Part shown: positions 34,948 to 44,961 of the stretch, piece after piece | Layout: every line of letters starts with the position of its first letter | Position numbering within the stretch: the stretch's first letter is position 1 | Assembly (NCBI GenBank): GCA_958295825.1 | Contig: OY282375.1 | Span: 2,713,489-2,777,488, forward strand | Direction: 5' to 3' | From: an uncultured Candidatus Entotheonella sp. | GTDB taxonomy: Bacteria > Tectomicrobia > Entotheonellia > Entotheonellales > Entotheonellaceae | Length of the DNA: 64,000 bases | Made by a program: the position numbers and the translations under genes | The notes under the pieces: model-generated | What the model was told of the DNA's origin: nothing | Databases searched by the model: none | The model's input: only the letters and a program-made list of their open reading frames with translations

Positions 34948-35829
34948 ATGACGACCCTAGAGGATGTCATTCTGGCGCAGGACAGGCGGGGCGTTGCGGC
35001 TCTGCGGCAGCATCTTCCGGTCGGCTTCTGCGAGGCGGCGACGCGGTTTCTGCTGCAGCATGCGGGACTGGTGTTGATTGCCACCGGCTTCTACGTGCAG
35101 CGCGCTGACGCGCCCGAAACCGACGGCCCGCCGGGGGCGCTGGCCCTGGGGCGGGCGCTGGCGGCCTTGGGCAACCGGGCGGTGTACGTGAGCGACGCTT
35201 ACACCGCGCCCCTTCTGGCCGACTTGGCTCCGAGCGGCACGGAAACGATTGACTTTCCCATCGCTGATGACGCAACGAGCCACCAGCATGCCCGCGACTT
35301 GCTTGACCGCATCGCGCCGACCGCTCTGATCGCCATCGAACGCTGTGGTCTCACCCGCGGCGGGACCTACCTGAACATGCGCGGGCAGGACATCTCCCCG
35401 CACACCGCCCGGCTCGACCATCTTTTCCGACAACATCCGCACACCATCGGCATCGGCGACGGCGGCAACGAAATCGGCATGGGAAACTTGGCGCCTCGCA
35501 TCCCCGATGTAGCCACCCTGCCCGACGAGCCCGCCGTCACCCGCACGACTCATTTGGTCATCGCCAGCGTCGCCAACTGGGGCGCGTACGGCGTGGTGGC
35601 CGCGCTGTCTCGCCTGACGGGCCGAAATCTGCTGCCGCGGCCCGCCGACGAGTCGGCCTGCATACGTCGCCTGGTCTCACTGGGAGCCGTGGACGGGGTG
35701 ACCGGCGTCGCCGACTGCACGGTGGACAGTTTCAACTTGTCCGAAAATACGGAGGTTCTTGATCGCCTGAACGCTCTGCTGCAGGCGGAGGGGATACGGC
35801 GGGGAGGCGAGGCAGACCAAGGTCTGTAG
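34948..35829 (+). CDS. DUF4392 (D-glutamate cyclase-like) protein
   Basis: A 293-residue protein of the DUF4392/glutamate cyclase family, named after the mammalian enzyme that converts D-glutamate to 5-oxo-D-proline. The conserved core is visible: LVLIATGFYVQ near residue 40, AIERCGLTRGGTYLNMRGQD near 130 and GIGDGGNEIGMGN near 170, followed by IASVANWGAYGVVAALSRL. It is preceded 37 bases by the DUF3151 stop. Bacterial members are poorly characterised, so the reaction is inference from the family. Codon use matches its neighbours. Confidence 0.82.
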   Translation: MTTLEDVILAQDRRGVAALRQHLPVGFCEAATRFLLQHAGLVLIATGFYVQRADAPETDGPPGALALGRALAALGNRAVYVSDAYTAPLLADLAPSGTETIDFPIADDATSHQHARDLLDRIAPTALIAIERCGLTRGGTYLNMRGQDISPHTARLDHLFRQHPHTIGIGDGGNEIGMGNLAPRIPDVATLPDEPAVTRTTHLVIASVANWGAYGVVAALSRLTGRNLLPRPADESACIRRLVSLGAVDGVTGVADCTVDSFNLSENTEVLDRLNALLQAEGIRRGGEADQGL

Positions 35830-35967
35830 CGAAAGCCCCTGGTTCTTTACTTTGCGAGGCGTCGTTCGGCACCCGATGGATCAAGTCAGGCAGAAAGCAT
35901 CGACCCTGCATCTCGCCGAGACGCCGTCCAACTCCGGATAAGGCGCCTTATGTAAACCCCTTGGAGG

Positions 35968-36840
35968 TCATTCTCGAAAAGGCAGGACGTAGGCCTCCCA
36001 GAATTCGTGCGCGAGCTTTTCCGCGGCGGCGATCTCGGAGTCAGTCATGCGTTCGGCAATGAGTTCTTTGTATCCCCTGTATTCCTTCGCTACTGCGCTG
36101 CCTTGAGTAGCAGCAACAATGAACCAAGCGTACGCCTGCACATCGTCTTGGGGTACACCTTCACCTTCGCCATACATGGCGCCAAGGAGAAACTGCGCCT
36201 CGGCGTAATTCCGTTCAGCAGCCAAACGGAACCAACGCGCCGCTTCGACGACGTCTTTGGTAACCCCCTCGCCCTTGACATACCTGATACCAAGGTAAGT
36301 CTGTGCCGCGGCGTAACCCTGTTCAGCGGCCATATGTAACCAACGCACCGCCCGAACATAATCTTGAGGTATACCTTGACCCTGGGCATACGCAACGCCA
36401 AGGGCAAACTGCGATTCCGCGACCCCCTGGTCAGCGGCCAAGCGATACCAACGTACCGCCTGCACATCGTCTTGGGGTACGCCTCGACCCTTGGCATACA
36501 TAACGCCAAGGTCATGCTGGGCTAGAGCGACCCCTTGATCAGCGGCCAAGCGGTACCAACGTACCGCTTGCACATCGTCTTGGGATACACCTCGACCCTT
36601 GTTATACATCAAACCAAGGTTATACTGCGCTTCAGCATGGCCTCGTTCACCAAGTGGTCGCCACGCTCCGTGAGCGGTGGCGTAATCACCCCGTTGATAA
36701 GCTGACAAGCCTCTTTTGAAATCATCCTGTAGCAGTTCAAGCAACCCCGCCCCAAGCAGTATTTCCTCAGGAGTACAGCCCACCACCAACCAGAGTAACG
36801 TTGCTCCAAGCAACAGCAACCTAGAGCATATTCGGATCAT
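35968..36840 (-). CDS. SEL1-repeat lipoprotein whose start lies in an IS630 end
   Basis: A 290-residue protein with an N-terminal hydrophobic stretch LLLLGATLLWLVVGC ending in a lipobox (VVGC), so it is probably a lipoprotein. About six SEL1 repeats follow, each of about 36 residues (AQYNLGLMYNKGRGVSQDDV, AVRWYRLAADQG and so on). SEL1 proteins serve as interaction scaffolds. The ATG at 36840 and the next 14 bases belong to the IS630 inverted repeat (36824-36838), so MIRICS is IS-encoded and the native start has been replaced. A TTG at 36817 could also serve. Promoter and ribosome site are therefore lost or supplied by the IS. Confidence 0.82.
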   Translation of the reverse strand: MIRICSRLLLLGATLLWLVVGCTPEEILLGAGLLELLQDDFKRGLSAYQRGDYATAHGAWRPLGERGHAEAQYNLGLMYNKGRGVSQDDVQAVRWYRLAADQGVALAQHDLGVMYAKGRGVPQDDVQAVRWYRLAADQGVAESQFALGVAYAQGQGIPQDYVRAVRWLHMAAEQGYAAAQTYLGIRYVKGEGVTKDVVEAARWFRLAAERNYAEAQFLLGAMYGEGEGVPQDDVQAYAWFIVAATQGSAVAKEYRGYKELIAERMTDSEIAAAEKLAHEFWEAYVLPFRE

Positions 36841-37861
36841 ATTGTTTTATCCTGCATGGGTGAAGTAGTTAGCGCATTCCTCAGGTGAAAACGCCTCCAG
36901 GGCCGTGGCGATAGCCGACTCCAGTCGGTCAACGGTGCGTGCTGCAGCCTTGCGAAGCAACGTCTTGAGCTTCGCATACGCTTGCTCAATCGAATTGAAA
37001 TCCGGTGAGTACGGCGGCAGGTACAACAGCGTGGCTCCCGACTCGCCGAGCGCTTCGCGGACCCCTTGAACTTTGTGAGCCGCAAGGTTAGCCAGCACAA
37101 CGACGTCGCCGACGCGAAGACTCGGACCCAATAGGGTGCTGGCGTAGGCACGAAAGGCGGCGCCATCCATGACCATGGGCGCCGTGAGACCATCCAGACG
37201 CAAGCCGCACACCAGCGTGGTGGTCTTCCAATGACCGTGTGAAACGGACGCCCGGCAGCGCTTGCCGCGCGGCGAACGGCCCCGCCGCCTGGCCCTGTTG
37301 GTAGTCGCTCCGGTCTCATCGATAAAGACGAGTTTCGTCGCCTCAAGGTGGGGCTGCATGGCAGCCCAGGCTTGTCGCCTTGCGGCTATGTCATCACGCT
37401 CCTGCTCACGGGCGTGCGCCGTCTTTTTTTCAACGTGATGCCGTGGCGTCGGAAGAACTCGTGCAGGGTGCTGATGGCGAAGGTCTCACCCCGCTCGCTG
37501 CACAGGCGTTGTTGGAGTTCGGCGAGGGTGACGTCGGGCGTCTGGTGTATGGCAGCCCTGAGAAAGTCGGCCTGTGCTTCGATGCGCCTGGAGCGACGGT
37601 CGCCGCCGCAGGGTTTTGCCTGGGTGCGTCCGGTGCTGAGGTAGGCCTGCATCCACCTGACGGCGCTGGCGGCACTGATACCGAATCGTTTGGCGGCGGC
37701 GTTTCGTGACAGGCCGCTTTCGACGGCTCGGATGACGCGCAGGCGGAGGTCTTGGGACAGGTAAGCTGCCATGGTTGGAGGTCTCCTGTGGGAAAGCGGT
37801 AGGAAAGACGACTCAAGCTAGCCAGGATACCATGATAGTACAACTAGAACCGAAATTGCTC
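36824..37861 (-). mobile_element. IS630-family element, complete
   Basis: It lies between TA dinucleotides (36822-36823 and 37862-37863). Terminal inverted repeats are GAGCATATTCGGATC and GAGCAATTTCGGTTC (reverse strand). It is 1038 bp with two overlapping reading frames that form one transposase by frameshifting. The next copy begins at 37864, sharing the TA. Confidence 0.88.
36847..37772 (-). CDS. IS630-family transposase (two frames, -1 frameshift)
   Basis: Frame A (37772-37386) gives the helix-turn-helix domain: MAAYLSQDLRLRVIRAVESG, LSRNAAAKRFGISAASAVRW, LAELQQRLCSERGETFAIST. It ends shortly after GITLKKRRR. Frame B carries the DDE core: LVFIDETGATTN with the first Asp, VMDGAAFRAYASTLLG, VVLANLAAHKVQG with an Asn-Leu where the second Asp is expected (usually LDNL), and YLPPYSPDFNSIEQAYAKLK with the last Glu. 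A run A-AAA-AAG near 37430 is the classic -1 slippery site and joins KK to TAHAREQERDDIAARRQ. If LANLAAH truly lacks the second Asp, this copy may be inactive. Confidence 0.82.
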
Positions 37862-37863
37862 TA

Positions 37864-38544
37864 GAGCATATTCGGATCATATTGTTTTATATCCTGCATG
37901 GGTGAAGTAGTTAGCGCATTCCTCAGGTGAAAACGCCTCCAGGGCCGTGGCGATGCCCGACTCCAGGCCGTCAACGGTGTGTGCTGCAGCCTTGCGAAGC
38001 AACGCCTTGAGCTTCGCATACGCTTGCTCAATCGGATTGAAATCCGCTGAGTACGGCGGCAGGTACAACAGCGTGGCTCCCGACTCGCCGAGCGCTTCGC
38101 GGACCCCTTGAACTTTGTGAGCCGCAAGGTTAGCCAGCACAACGACGTCGCCGACGCGAAGACTCGGACCCAATAGGGTGCTGGCGTAGGCACGAAAGGC
38201 GGCGCCATCCATGGCGCCGTCGATGACCATGAGCGCCGTGAGACCATCCAGACGCAAGCCGCACACCAGCGTGGTGGTCTTCCAATGACCGTGTGAAACG
38301 GACGCCCGGCAGCGCTTGCCACGCGGCGAACGGCCCCGCCTCGTTCCGGTCTCATCGATAAAGACGAGTTTCGTCGCCTCAAGGTGAGGCTGCATGGCAG
38401 CCCAGGCTTGTCGCCTTGCGGCTATGTCATCACGCTCCTGCTCACGGGCGTGCGCCGTCTTTTTTTCAACGTGATGCCGTGGCGCTGAAAGAACTCGTGG
38501 CCAGGGCTGACGGCGAAGTGCTCGCCGCCACAGGGCTTTGCCTG
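37864..38544 (-). mobile_element. IS630-family element 2, left part, internally deleted
   Basis: It begins right after the shared TA at 37862 with GAGCATATTCGGATC. The DDE-encoding frame (MQPHLEATKLVFIDETG ... SPEECANYFTHAG, 37877-38395) is open but has lost seven codons after DETG and gained a few at IDGAMDGAAF. The helix-turn-helix frame has lost about 120 bases near 38515 and is then interrupted by the IS427-type copy 2 at 38545. It resumes at 39391. Confidence 0.78.
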
Positions 38545-39390
38545 GGCTCAGGACCTATAAAAGGGTATCATGGGGCCTGTGATGAGAGTCAACACGCTGA
38601 CGCCACAAGGAGAGCGATCATGCCCGAACACGACTTCTGGCTATCCGACGCTCAGTTTGCCCGACTTCAACCCCTGCTGCCGAACAAGGTGCGTGGCGTC
38701 CCACGGGTCGATGACCGAAAAGTCATCAGCGGCATCATCCACGTCATCCGATACGGGCTGAGGTGGCGCGACGCGCCCGCCGGCTACGGTCTGCACAAGA
38801 CCCTCTACAACCGCTTCGTGCGCTGGAGCAGGGCCGGGGTCTTCGACCGCATCTTCCAAGCCCTGGCTGCCGAAAGCACCGCCACCAAGACGGTCATGAT
38901 CGACAGCACCCATCGGGGGGGCGCATCGCACCGCCGCCAGCCTGCTCAAGGGGGGCTTTGCCACGCCAGATCGGACGCACCCGGGGTGGGCTGAACTCGA
39001 AGCTCCACGCCGTCTGCGACGGCGATGGCAAGCCCGTCGTGCTGTTGTTGACGGCGGGCCAGGTCAGCGACTACTGCGGGGCTGATACGGTGCTTGAGGC
39101 CCTACCGGAAGCCGATGTCCTGATAGCCGACAAGGGTTATGACAGCAACCGGCTGCGCAAGGCCCTTGCCAAGCAAGGCATCAAGTCCTGCATTCCGGGC
39201 CGCGCCAACCGTAAAGAGCCGATTGTCTGCGACACGGAGTTGTACAAGAGCCGCAACCTCATTGAGCGCCTGTTTGGCAGGCTCAAGGATTGGCGCCGCA
39301 TCGCCACTCGGTACGACCGCTGTGCGCATACGTTCTTCAGTGCCATCTGCATGGCTGCCACGGTTAGTTTCTGGTTATGAGTCCTGAGCC
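38545..39390 (+). mobile_element. IS5-family (IS427-like) element, copy 2
   Basis: Ends GGCTCAGGACCTATAA and inverted GGCTCAGGACTCATAA; 846 bp. Inserted in IS630 element 2, whose sequence continues on both sides (GCCTGG before, TAGGTGCGTCC after). Confidence 0.85.
38620..39380 (+). pseudogene. IS427-type transposase, frameshifted
   Basis: MPEHDFWLSDAQFARLQPLL to TKTVMIDSTH is followed by a G-rich run with one extra base (CATCGGGGGGGCG) that shifts into GGASHRRQPAQ. The correct C-terminal frame resumes at LPRQIGRTRGGLNSKLHAVC and runs through ADKGYDSNRLRKAL to AATVSFWL. Because of the additional base, a single -1 frameshift at the second G-run cannot rescue it. Confidence 0.8.
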
Positions 39391-39587
39391 TAGGTGCGTC
39401 CGGTACGGAGGCAGGTCTGCATCCACCTGACGGCGCTGGCGGAGCTGATGGCGAATCGTTTGGCGGCGGTGTTTCGTGACAGGCCGCCTCCGATGGCCCG
39501 GAGGACGCGGATACGGATGTCTTGGGACAGGTAAGCTGCCATGGCTGTTGGTCTCCCGCCGAAGATGCCTGGGGCAAGGACGACCGT
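39391..39587 (-). mobile_element. IS630-family element 2, right part
   Basis: Encodes MAAYLSQDIRIRVLRAIGGG and LSRNTAAKRFAISSASAVRW, the N-terminal domain of the IS630 transposase, diverged from element 1. The native right end is lost where the IS1595 transposon B begins at 39588. Confidence 0.75.
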
Positions 39588-39653
39588 AATCATACGTTAT
39601 GGGCTTTATAATTCATGCACCACCTGGTACATTTACCAGGAGGAGGTGACGCC

Positions 39654-40507
39654 ATGAATCTGATCAGCATTTTCAACAAGTACCCCGATCAGGCAGCCTG
39701 TATCCGACACCTTGAAGCTGTTCGTTGGGGTGACAATCCTGCCTGCCCCCCACTGCAAGAGCACGAACATTGCCCGCAAAGCCGACTCTGATCGCGTCGG
39801 GCGCTGGAATTGCCATGCGTGCAAGTCCAGCTTCAACGTGCTGTCCGGCACCGTGTTCCAAAAAACGCGCATCGCAATCGGCTTGATTGTAAACGCCAAG
39901 AAAAGCCTGTCCAGCTGCCAGCTTGCGCGCGACCTTCAGGTCTCGCAGCCTGCCGCGTGGTACATGCAGCAGCGCATCCGCGTTGCCATGGTGGCGAGCG
40001 AACGCGAATTGCTCCAGGGCATCATCGAGATGGACGAGACCTACCTAGGCGGCAAGCCCCGAAGGAAACAAGCGCGAAGACGACAAGCCCGCCAAGAAAG
40101 GACGCGGCACCAGCAAGCAAGCCGTGGTTGGCGCTGTTGAACGTGGCGGCCGCGTGTTCGCCAGCACGTCCACCAGCCTTTCGGGTACGGCGCTGCTGCG
40201 CTTCATCAAGGCCAATATCGACCCTGACGGCTCGCTGCTCATCACGGACGAATGGAAGGGTTACAACGGCGTCCGCAAGCACGTCAAGCACGCAGTCATC
40301 AATCATAGCCCAGCCTACGTTGACGGCAGCACGCATACCAACACGATTGAGGGCTTCTGGAGCCTGCTCAAGCGGGCCGGGTATGGCCAGCATCACCATT
40401 ACAGCAAGCTCTATACGCTGCTGTACTTGGCTGAGGCGTGTTGGAAATACAACATGCGCAAGAACGACAACGCCTTCCGCGCCTTCCTGCGGGGGTGCTT
40501 CGGATGA
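39654..40507 (+). pseudogene. IS1595-family transposase, two frameshifts
   Basis: It begins MNLISIFNKYPDQAACIRHL after GGAGGAGG. The zinc ribbon is shifted by an extra C near 39750 (CPPLQE instead of CPHCKS). About seven residues before AIGLIVNAKK are deleted, and a further frameshift occurs near 40065 (KPRRKQARRR). The end, ITDEWKGYNGVRKHVKHAVI and HTNTIEGFWSLLKRAGYG, contains the second Asp and final Glu and runs to LRGCFG. The ATGA overlap with the methyltransferase is preserved. Confidence 0.88.
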
Positions 40508-42050
40508 ACCGACTCTACTACGGCGACTGCCTGACCGTGATGCAGGGATACATGGGCCTCGGTAGTGTAGACCTTATCTACTTGGACCCGCCCTTCAACA
40601 GCAATCGTAACTACAACGCCATTTACAAGGACGAAACGGGACGGGTGCTGCCAGACCAGATCGAGGCGTTTTGCGGCCTGTGGACGCTGGACGCGGAACG
40701 CCAGCGTGCCATCCAGTCATGCCCGTGCTGATGCGTGATGCTGGCATTGACGATGCTGCGGCACAGCTGTGGAAACTGTGGGTTCACGCCTTGCGTCACA
40801 CGCAGCCGCGTCTGCTGGCCTATCTGACGTATATGGCGGAGCGCCTCTTGCAAATGAAACCCATCCTGAAGCCAACTGGCTCAATTTATCTGCACTGCGA
40901 TCCGACCGCCAGCCACTATATCAAGGCGCTTATGGACGCCATCTTCGGACATGAAAATTTCAGAAACGAAATCGTAACGAGCCTCCTTGCAGGACGGTCG
41001 CAAGCTGCGCCGTTACCAACGTCGTTGGAAAGTTGAGCGAACGATTTCCTGGGTGGGCAATTTTCGTCGCTTGGTGGTGCGCTGGGATCGCTATATTGAG
41101 GTCTACCGCGGTTTCTTTCCTATCGCGTGCATGCTGATAACGCTGAATAAGCTTTTCAATGGCTTCTAACTCATTTGCTTGTGACTATCATCAGGTAGTT
41201 ATGAAACAGCCTCTACAATCGAGGTGACAAGCCTTATCGCTTTAAAGGTGTTGCCGAATTTCAAGACGATTCAGGCCGTTGGTTCACAATGGCAAGCATG
41301 CGTGACGTTTGGGAATTGAATGCTATTGGCCGGACATCATCTGAGCGCATGGGTTATATAACACCCAAAAGCCGGTTGCCTTGCTGGAGCGCATCATCAA
41401 GGCGAGCAGCAACGAGGGGGACGTTGTGTTTGATCCCTTCTGTGGCTGCGCCACCACGCTTGAAGCAGCCCACAATCTCAATCGGAAATGGATCGGCGTT
41501 GACATCGCTATCCATGCCGTCAAGCGCATAGCAGCGATCCGGCTACGTGACCGGCTTGGCTTGAAAGAGGGGACCGACTTCACCATCGAAGGCATCCCGC
41601 ACACGCTGGCAGGCGCCCGCGACCTGTGGCAGCGAGCCCCCTATCATTTTCAGAAGTGGGCGGTTGAACAGGTTGACGGCTTCGTGACAACTTGGCGCAC
41701 AGGCGACGGTGGGATTGACGGACGCTTGTACTTCGCTCTACCAAACACGCCGACCCTGCAAAGCATGGCGATTGAAGTGAAAGGTGGGCAGGAGGTATCA
41801 ATCCGTGACCTGCGTGCTTGAAAACGACGACGCCCTGCTGGCTGGGCTGGTCATCATGGAAAAACTGGGCGACCGCAAGGAGCAAAACTTCCGGCGCTTC
41901 ATGGCCGAGGCAGGTGATATGGACGTGTTGTGCCTAAAGTACCCGCGCATGCAGATGCGATCGGTGCCGGAAATCTTGGACGGCAAAGGGTTTGACACGC
42001 CTGGAGCGGTTGCGCGAGGTACCCAGCAGGGCATACTATTAAGCCCATAA
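40504..42050 (+). pseudogene. DNA methyltransferase with C-terminal PD-(D/E)XK-like domain, broken (copy B)
   Basis: Pieces in order: MNRLYYGDCLTVMQGYMGLG, SVDLIYLDPPFNSNRNYNAI (catalytic DPPF), VLPDQIEAFCGLWTLDAERQ, then after a frameshift MPVLMRDAGIDDAAAQLWKL and TGSIYLHCDPTASHYIKALM. An IS5 fragment interrupts at 40978-41213. The rest is SSERMGYIT, ALLERIIKASSNEGDVVFDP, FCGCATTLEAAHN (SAM motif), WIGVDIAIHAVKR, then VDGFVTTWRTGDGGIDGRLY and SMAIEVKGGQ. GGIDG followed by EVKGG fits a PD-(D/E)XK nuclease core (Mrr-like). Further frame changes occur at 41365 and 41815. It is not functional. Confidence 0.82.
40978..41213 (+). mobile_element. IS5-family fragment inserted in the methyltransferase
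   Basis: Encodes LQDGRKLRRYQRRWKVERTI and WVGNFRRLVVRWDRY, then IACMLITLNKLFNGF and a stop, the C-terminus of a third IS5 subgroup with the final Glu in KVERT. It ends in the terminal repeat GAGGCTGTTTCATAACTACC (reverse strand, ending 41213). The left part of the IS is missing. Confidence 0.78.
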
Positions 42051-42051
42051 C

Positions 42052-42246
42052 TTATGATTGCGAATCTTTATCCTCGCCCGACAAAACTTCCCGTGTTACG
42101 GAAGGATATTCTTGGAGCAGGTCTTCGATAGTATCGCCATTGGCAAGCATTTGGAGAATTTGATGCACTGGAAGGCGCGTCCCCCTAATGCAAGCTTGCC
42201 CGTGGCACGCCTTGGGATCAATGGTAATCCGTTTGTCCATGCACAT
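42052..42246 (-). pseudogene. DUF433 protein, truncated
   Basis: MDKRITIDPKACHGQACIRG, TRLPVHQILQMLANGDTIED and LLQEYPSVTREV are the typical N-terminal two-thirds of DUF433, a small family often found as the antitoxin-like partner of a PIN-like protein. The C-terminus is replaced by IS1595 transposon B sequence (GEDKDSQS and stop). GGGGT lies before the second ATG (42240). No partner gene is visible. Confidence 0.75.
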
Positions 42247-42406
42247 ACCCCCTGATTTCCGGTGCGTTGACGGCGTTGCGCCTACCTGTTTGCGGCCTTT
42301 TCTGTGAAGATACCAGATGCGGCCTTTCCCAGCCTTTTTTCAGGGCGCTACGTATCGATGGGGCTTCATCCACCCATTCTCGTCTTCTTCCACGCCGCCA
42401 GTTATC

Positions 42407-42741
42407 TCACCGCGCAGCGTCAGAGAAAGCCTGTTCGGCCTGCCGGGCGAGGCGTTGGCCCTCGGGGACGTTGACGAAGGCAAGCAAGCCGCCGCCGACA
42501 ACAAAGAAATGCTCCACCACATGACGCCATTTATACATCTCCCGGTCATAAGCGATCTCTTCGACGCGATTTGATCTGGGGGGAATCGCCGCCGCCGCAC
42601 CCCGCTCTTTCAACTCGTCGCGCAAGGCGTTGCGGTCGTAAGCCCGGTCGGCAATCAACGCCTCGAACGCGATGCCATCAAGCAAGGAACGCCGACCAAA
42701 TCAGGGCGCTGACTCGGCACAAGCACGACATTCACCAGGTT
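42407..42741 (-). pseudogene. IS5-family transposase relic (same subgroup as 23533-24107)
   Basis: VNVVLVPSQRPDLVGVPCLM, then MLDGIAFEALIADRAYDRNA, LRDELKERGAAAAIPPRSNR and VEEIAYDREMYKWRHVVEHF hold the second Asp and final Glu region of the transposase. The N-terminal half and the terminus after EHFF are missing. It abuts an FAD oxidoreductase relic at 42742. Confidence 0.75.
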
Positions 42742-43489
42742 GCCAAGACGGAATTGCTGACGTCTGGAAGAGGTATCGGCGCCTTTGCGGCGGCCTTGGC
42801 ACAGGCGTGTGAAAAGGATATTCGCATCTCCGCGCCGGTTGAGCGCATCGTGCTCGAAGGTGGTAAGGTAAAGGGCGTGACAACCCAGCAAGGCTTTGTC
42901 GGGGCCGACGCGGTGATCTGCGCCACCACCGCCAGTGCGGCTTTGAAGATCATTCCCGATCTTCCGGCAAGTATTGTAGCCGTGCTGCGAAAGATGACGT
43001 ATTCCAGTGGCTGTCAGTTGGTTTTCGGCGTTGAGGGGCCGGTATTTTCGCAAGGCTGGTTCGGTGTTTCCTTCCCGAGATGAACCGGCTCTTTCATGGT
43101 CAACTGTAATGGCGGCGCCCTCAAGGCGTTTCTGTCTGCACCGCGCGGTAAGGGCTATGCCAGCGCCTTCCTGTTCAACGCGGCCGGCCGGCGACCCACT
43201 CACGTTGAGCGACGAGGACATCACCTGCCGAGTAATGGAAGACTTGCGCAAATACGGTATCGCGATACCCGTTTCGCCTCTCTTCACCCGCGTATATCGC
43301 TGGCCCGAGGCCGTATGCTTGGCGCCCGGCGGCATGTTGAAGGAGATCGACGACATGCGGCGGACGAAACTTACGGATTTTCTTCAAGCAATGGGGCGCC
43401 GCGAAGAAGCGTACTGGCCGGCTCCTGGACGGTTAGGTGTGGGACGAAATGCCTCGGTTTATAAGGCTGTAGGATGGTCGAACGTGTGA
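42742..43489 (+). pseudogene. FAD-dependent amine-oxidase/phytoene-desaturase-like relic
   Basis: The frame gives GIGAFAAALAQACEKDIRIS, APVERIVLEGGKVKGVTTQQ and GFVGADAVICATTASAALKI, the substrate-domain and re-entry part of NAD(P)/FAD-dependent amine oxidoreductases (PPO/phytoene desaturase type). It shifts near 43080 and then reads LTLSDEDITCRVMEDLRKYG, VSPLFTRVYRWPEAVCLAPG and MLKEIDDMRR. The N-terminal FAD-binding GxGxxG and C-terminal FAD-binding parts are absent. Confidence 0.7.
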
Positions 43490-44089
43490 CGGTGGTGGCC
43501 GGTATTCCGGGAAGTGGAGAATCTGGCAGTTCTGGTCGAGCGTCTGAGAGCCGCGTTGCAGTGTGCGGGAATTGTCTGGGAATTGATTCTGGTGGACGAC
43601 GACTCACGTGACGGCAGCGTCGGTGTCGTGTGGCGGCTTGCGGAGGCGGGATTGCCGATTTGTTGGTGGCTTTGGATGGTGATTGCGACATGGCAATCGG
43701 TAGTCGGTACATGGAAGGCGGCGGCGTGGAGGATGAGTGGAGCGCTGGCGGTTTGCCGGCTCGCGTCTGGCCTCGTTGCTGATGCGGCTGCTCACGGGTT
43801 GCAGCGATCCGATGTCGGGGTTTTTTTGCGGTGGATTTACGGCGTTTGGGCAACCTGGAACGGTTCCGGCCCAGTGGGTTATAAGATCGGCCTTGAACTC
43901 ATGGTGCGGGGTGGTTTGTGTGTGGAGGAAGTACCTTTCCGATTCGCCGAGCGTCGGGCCGGGGTGAGCAAGATGGGGTTCAGGCGGGTGACGGCTTTCC
44001 TGCGCCACGTGGTGCGTCTTTACGGACTGCGTTTCGGCGGCGTCAGGCGCTTGGTTTGGCGGGTCAGGTGGTGCGCAAAGGACGGTTGA
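43474..44089 (+). pseudogene. Dolichol-phosphate mannosyltransferase-like GT2 relic
   Basis: Frames together read EVENLAVLVERLRAALQCAG, IVWELILVDDDSRDGS (GT2 nucleotide-sugar motif), ALDGDCDMAIGSRYMEGGGV, RLASLLMRLLTGCSDPMSGF and VGYKIGLELMVRGGLCVEEV with PFRFAERRAGVSKMG. This is the order of polyprenol-phosphate mannosyltransferases (DPM1-like). At least four frame changes and a deletion after DGS show that it is dead. Confidence 0.75.
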
Positions 44090-44113
44090 ACGGTTTCAAA
44101 ATTGTTTCGATTA

Positions 44114-44956
44114 GACTCAGGACTCATAACCAGAAACTAACCGTGGCAGCTATGCAGATGGCACTGAAGAACGTATGCGCACAGCGGTCGTAACGAGTGG
44201 CGATGCGGCGACAATCCTTGAACCTGCCAAACAGGCGCTCGATGAGGTTACGGCTCTTGTAAAGCTCCGTGTCGCAGACAATCGGCTCTTTACGGTTGGC
44301 ACGGCCCGGAATGCAGGACTTGATGCCTCGCTTGGCAAGGGCCTTGCGCAGCCGGTTGTTGTCATAACCCTTGTCGGCTATCAGGACATCGGCTTCCGGT
44401 AGGGCGTCAAGTACCGTATCAGTCCCGTGGTAGTCGCTGACCTGCCCCGCCGTCAACAGCAGTACGACGGGCTTGCCATCGCCGTCGCAGACGGCGTGGA
44501 GTTTCGAGTTGAGCCCCCCTTGGGTGCGTCCGATACAGCGCGAAAGAGCCCCTTTTTGAGCAGGCTGGCGGCGGTGCGATGCGCCCCCCGATGCGTGCTG
44601 TCGATCATGACGGTCTCTGTGGCGGCGCTTTCGGCAGCCAGGGCTTGAAAGATACGATCAACACCCCGGCCTTGCTCCAGCGCACGAAGCGGTTGTAGAG
44701 GGTCTTGTGCAGACCGTAGCCGGCGGGCGCGTCGCGCCACCTCAGCCCGTATCGGATGACGTGGATGATGCCGCTGATGACTTTTCGGTCATCGCCCCGT
44801 GGGACGCCACGCACCTTGTTCGGCAGCAGGGGTTGAAGTCGGGCAAACTGAGCGTCGGATAGCCAAAAGTCGTGTTCGGGCATGAGGAACCTCCTGATGG
44901 AGTCAGAGTCTTGAATCCTGCATGCCCAAGGATAAGCCTTTTATAGGTCCTGAGTC
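44114..44956 (-). mobile_element. IS5-family (IS427-like) element, copy 3
   Basis: Ends GACTCAGGACTCATAACC (44114) and, inverted, GACTCAGGACCTATAAAAGG, flanked by TA on both sides; 843 bp. Orientation is opposite to copies 1, 2 and 4. Confidence 0.85.
44124..44883 (-). pseudogene. IS427-type transposase, frameshifted
   Basis: MPEHDFWLSDAQFARLQPLL through NRFVRWSKAGV is followed by a frame change near 44665 (VDRIFQALAAESAATETVMI continues in another frame), then by the change at the former G-run, here AAAAAGGGG (LLKKGL). The C-terminal part, MTAGQVSDYHGTDTVLDALP to AATVSFWL, is intact. The disrupted first junction makes it inactive. Confidence 0.8.
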
Positions 44957-44961
44957 TAGGC

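Larger units (their letters stand above)
39588..42059 (+). mobile_element. IS1595-family transposon with methyltransferase-nuclease cargo (copy B)
   Basis: Terminal inverted repeats AATCATACGTTATGGGCTT (39588) and AATCATAAGTTATGGGCTT (reverse strand from 42059). It encloses a broken transposase, then a broken methyltransferase-nuclease gene interrupted by an IS5-type fragment. Left target IS630 element 2, right target a DUF433 gene. Confidence 0.82.
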
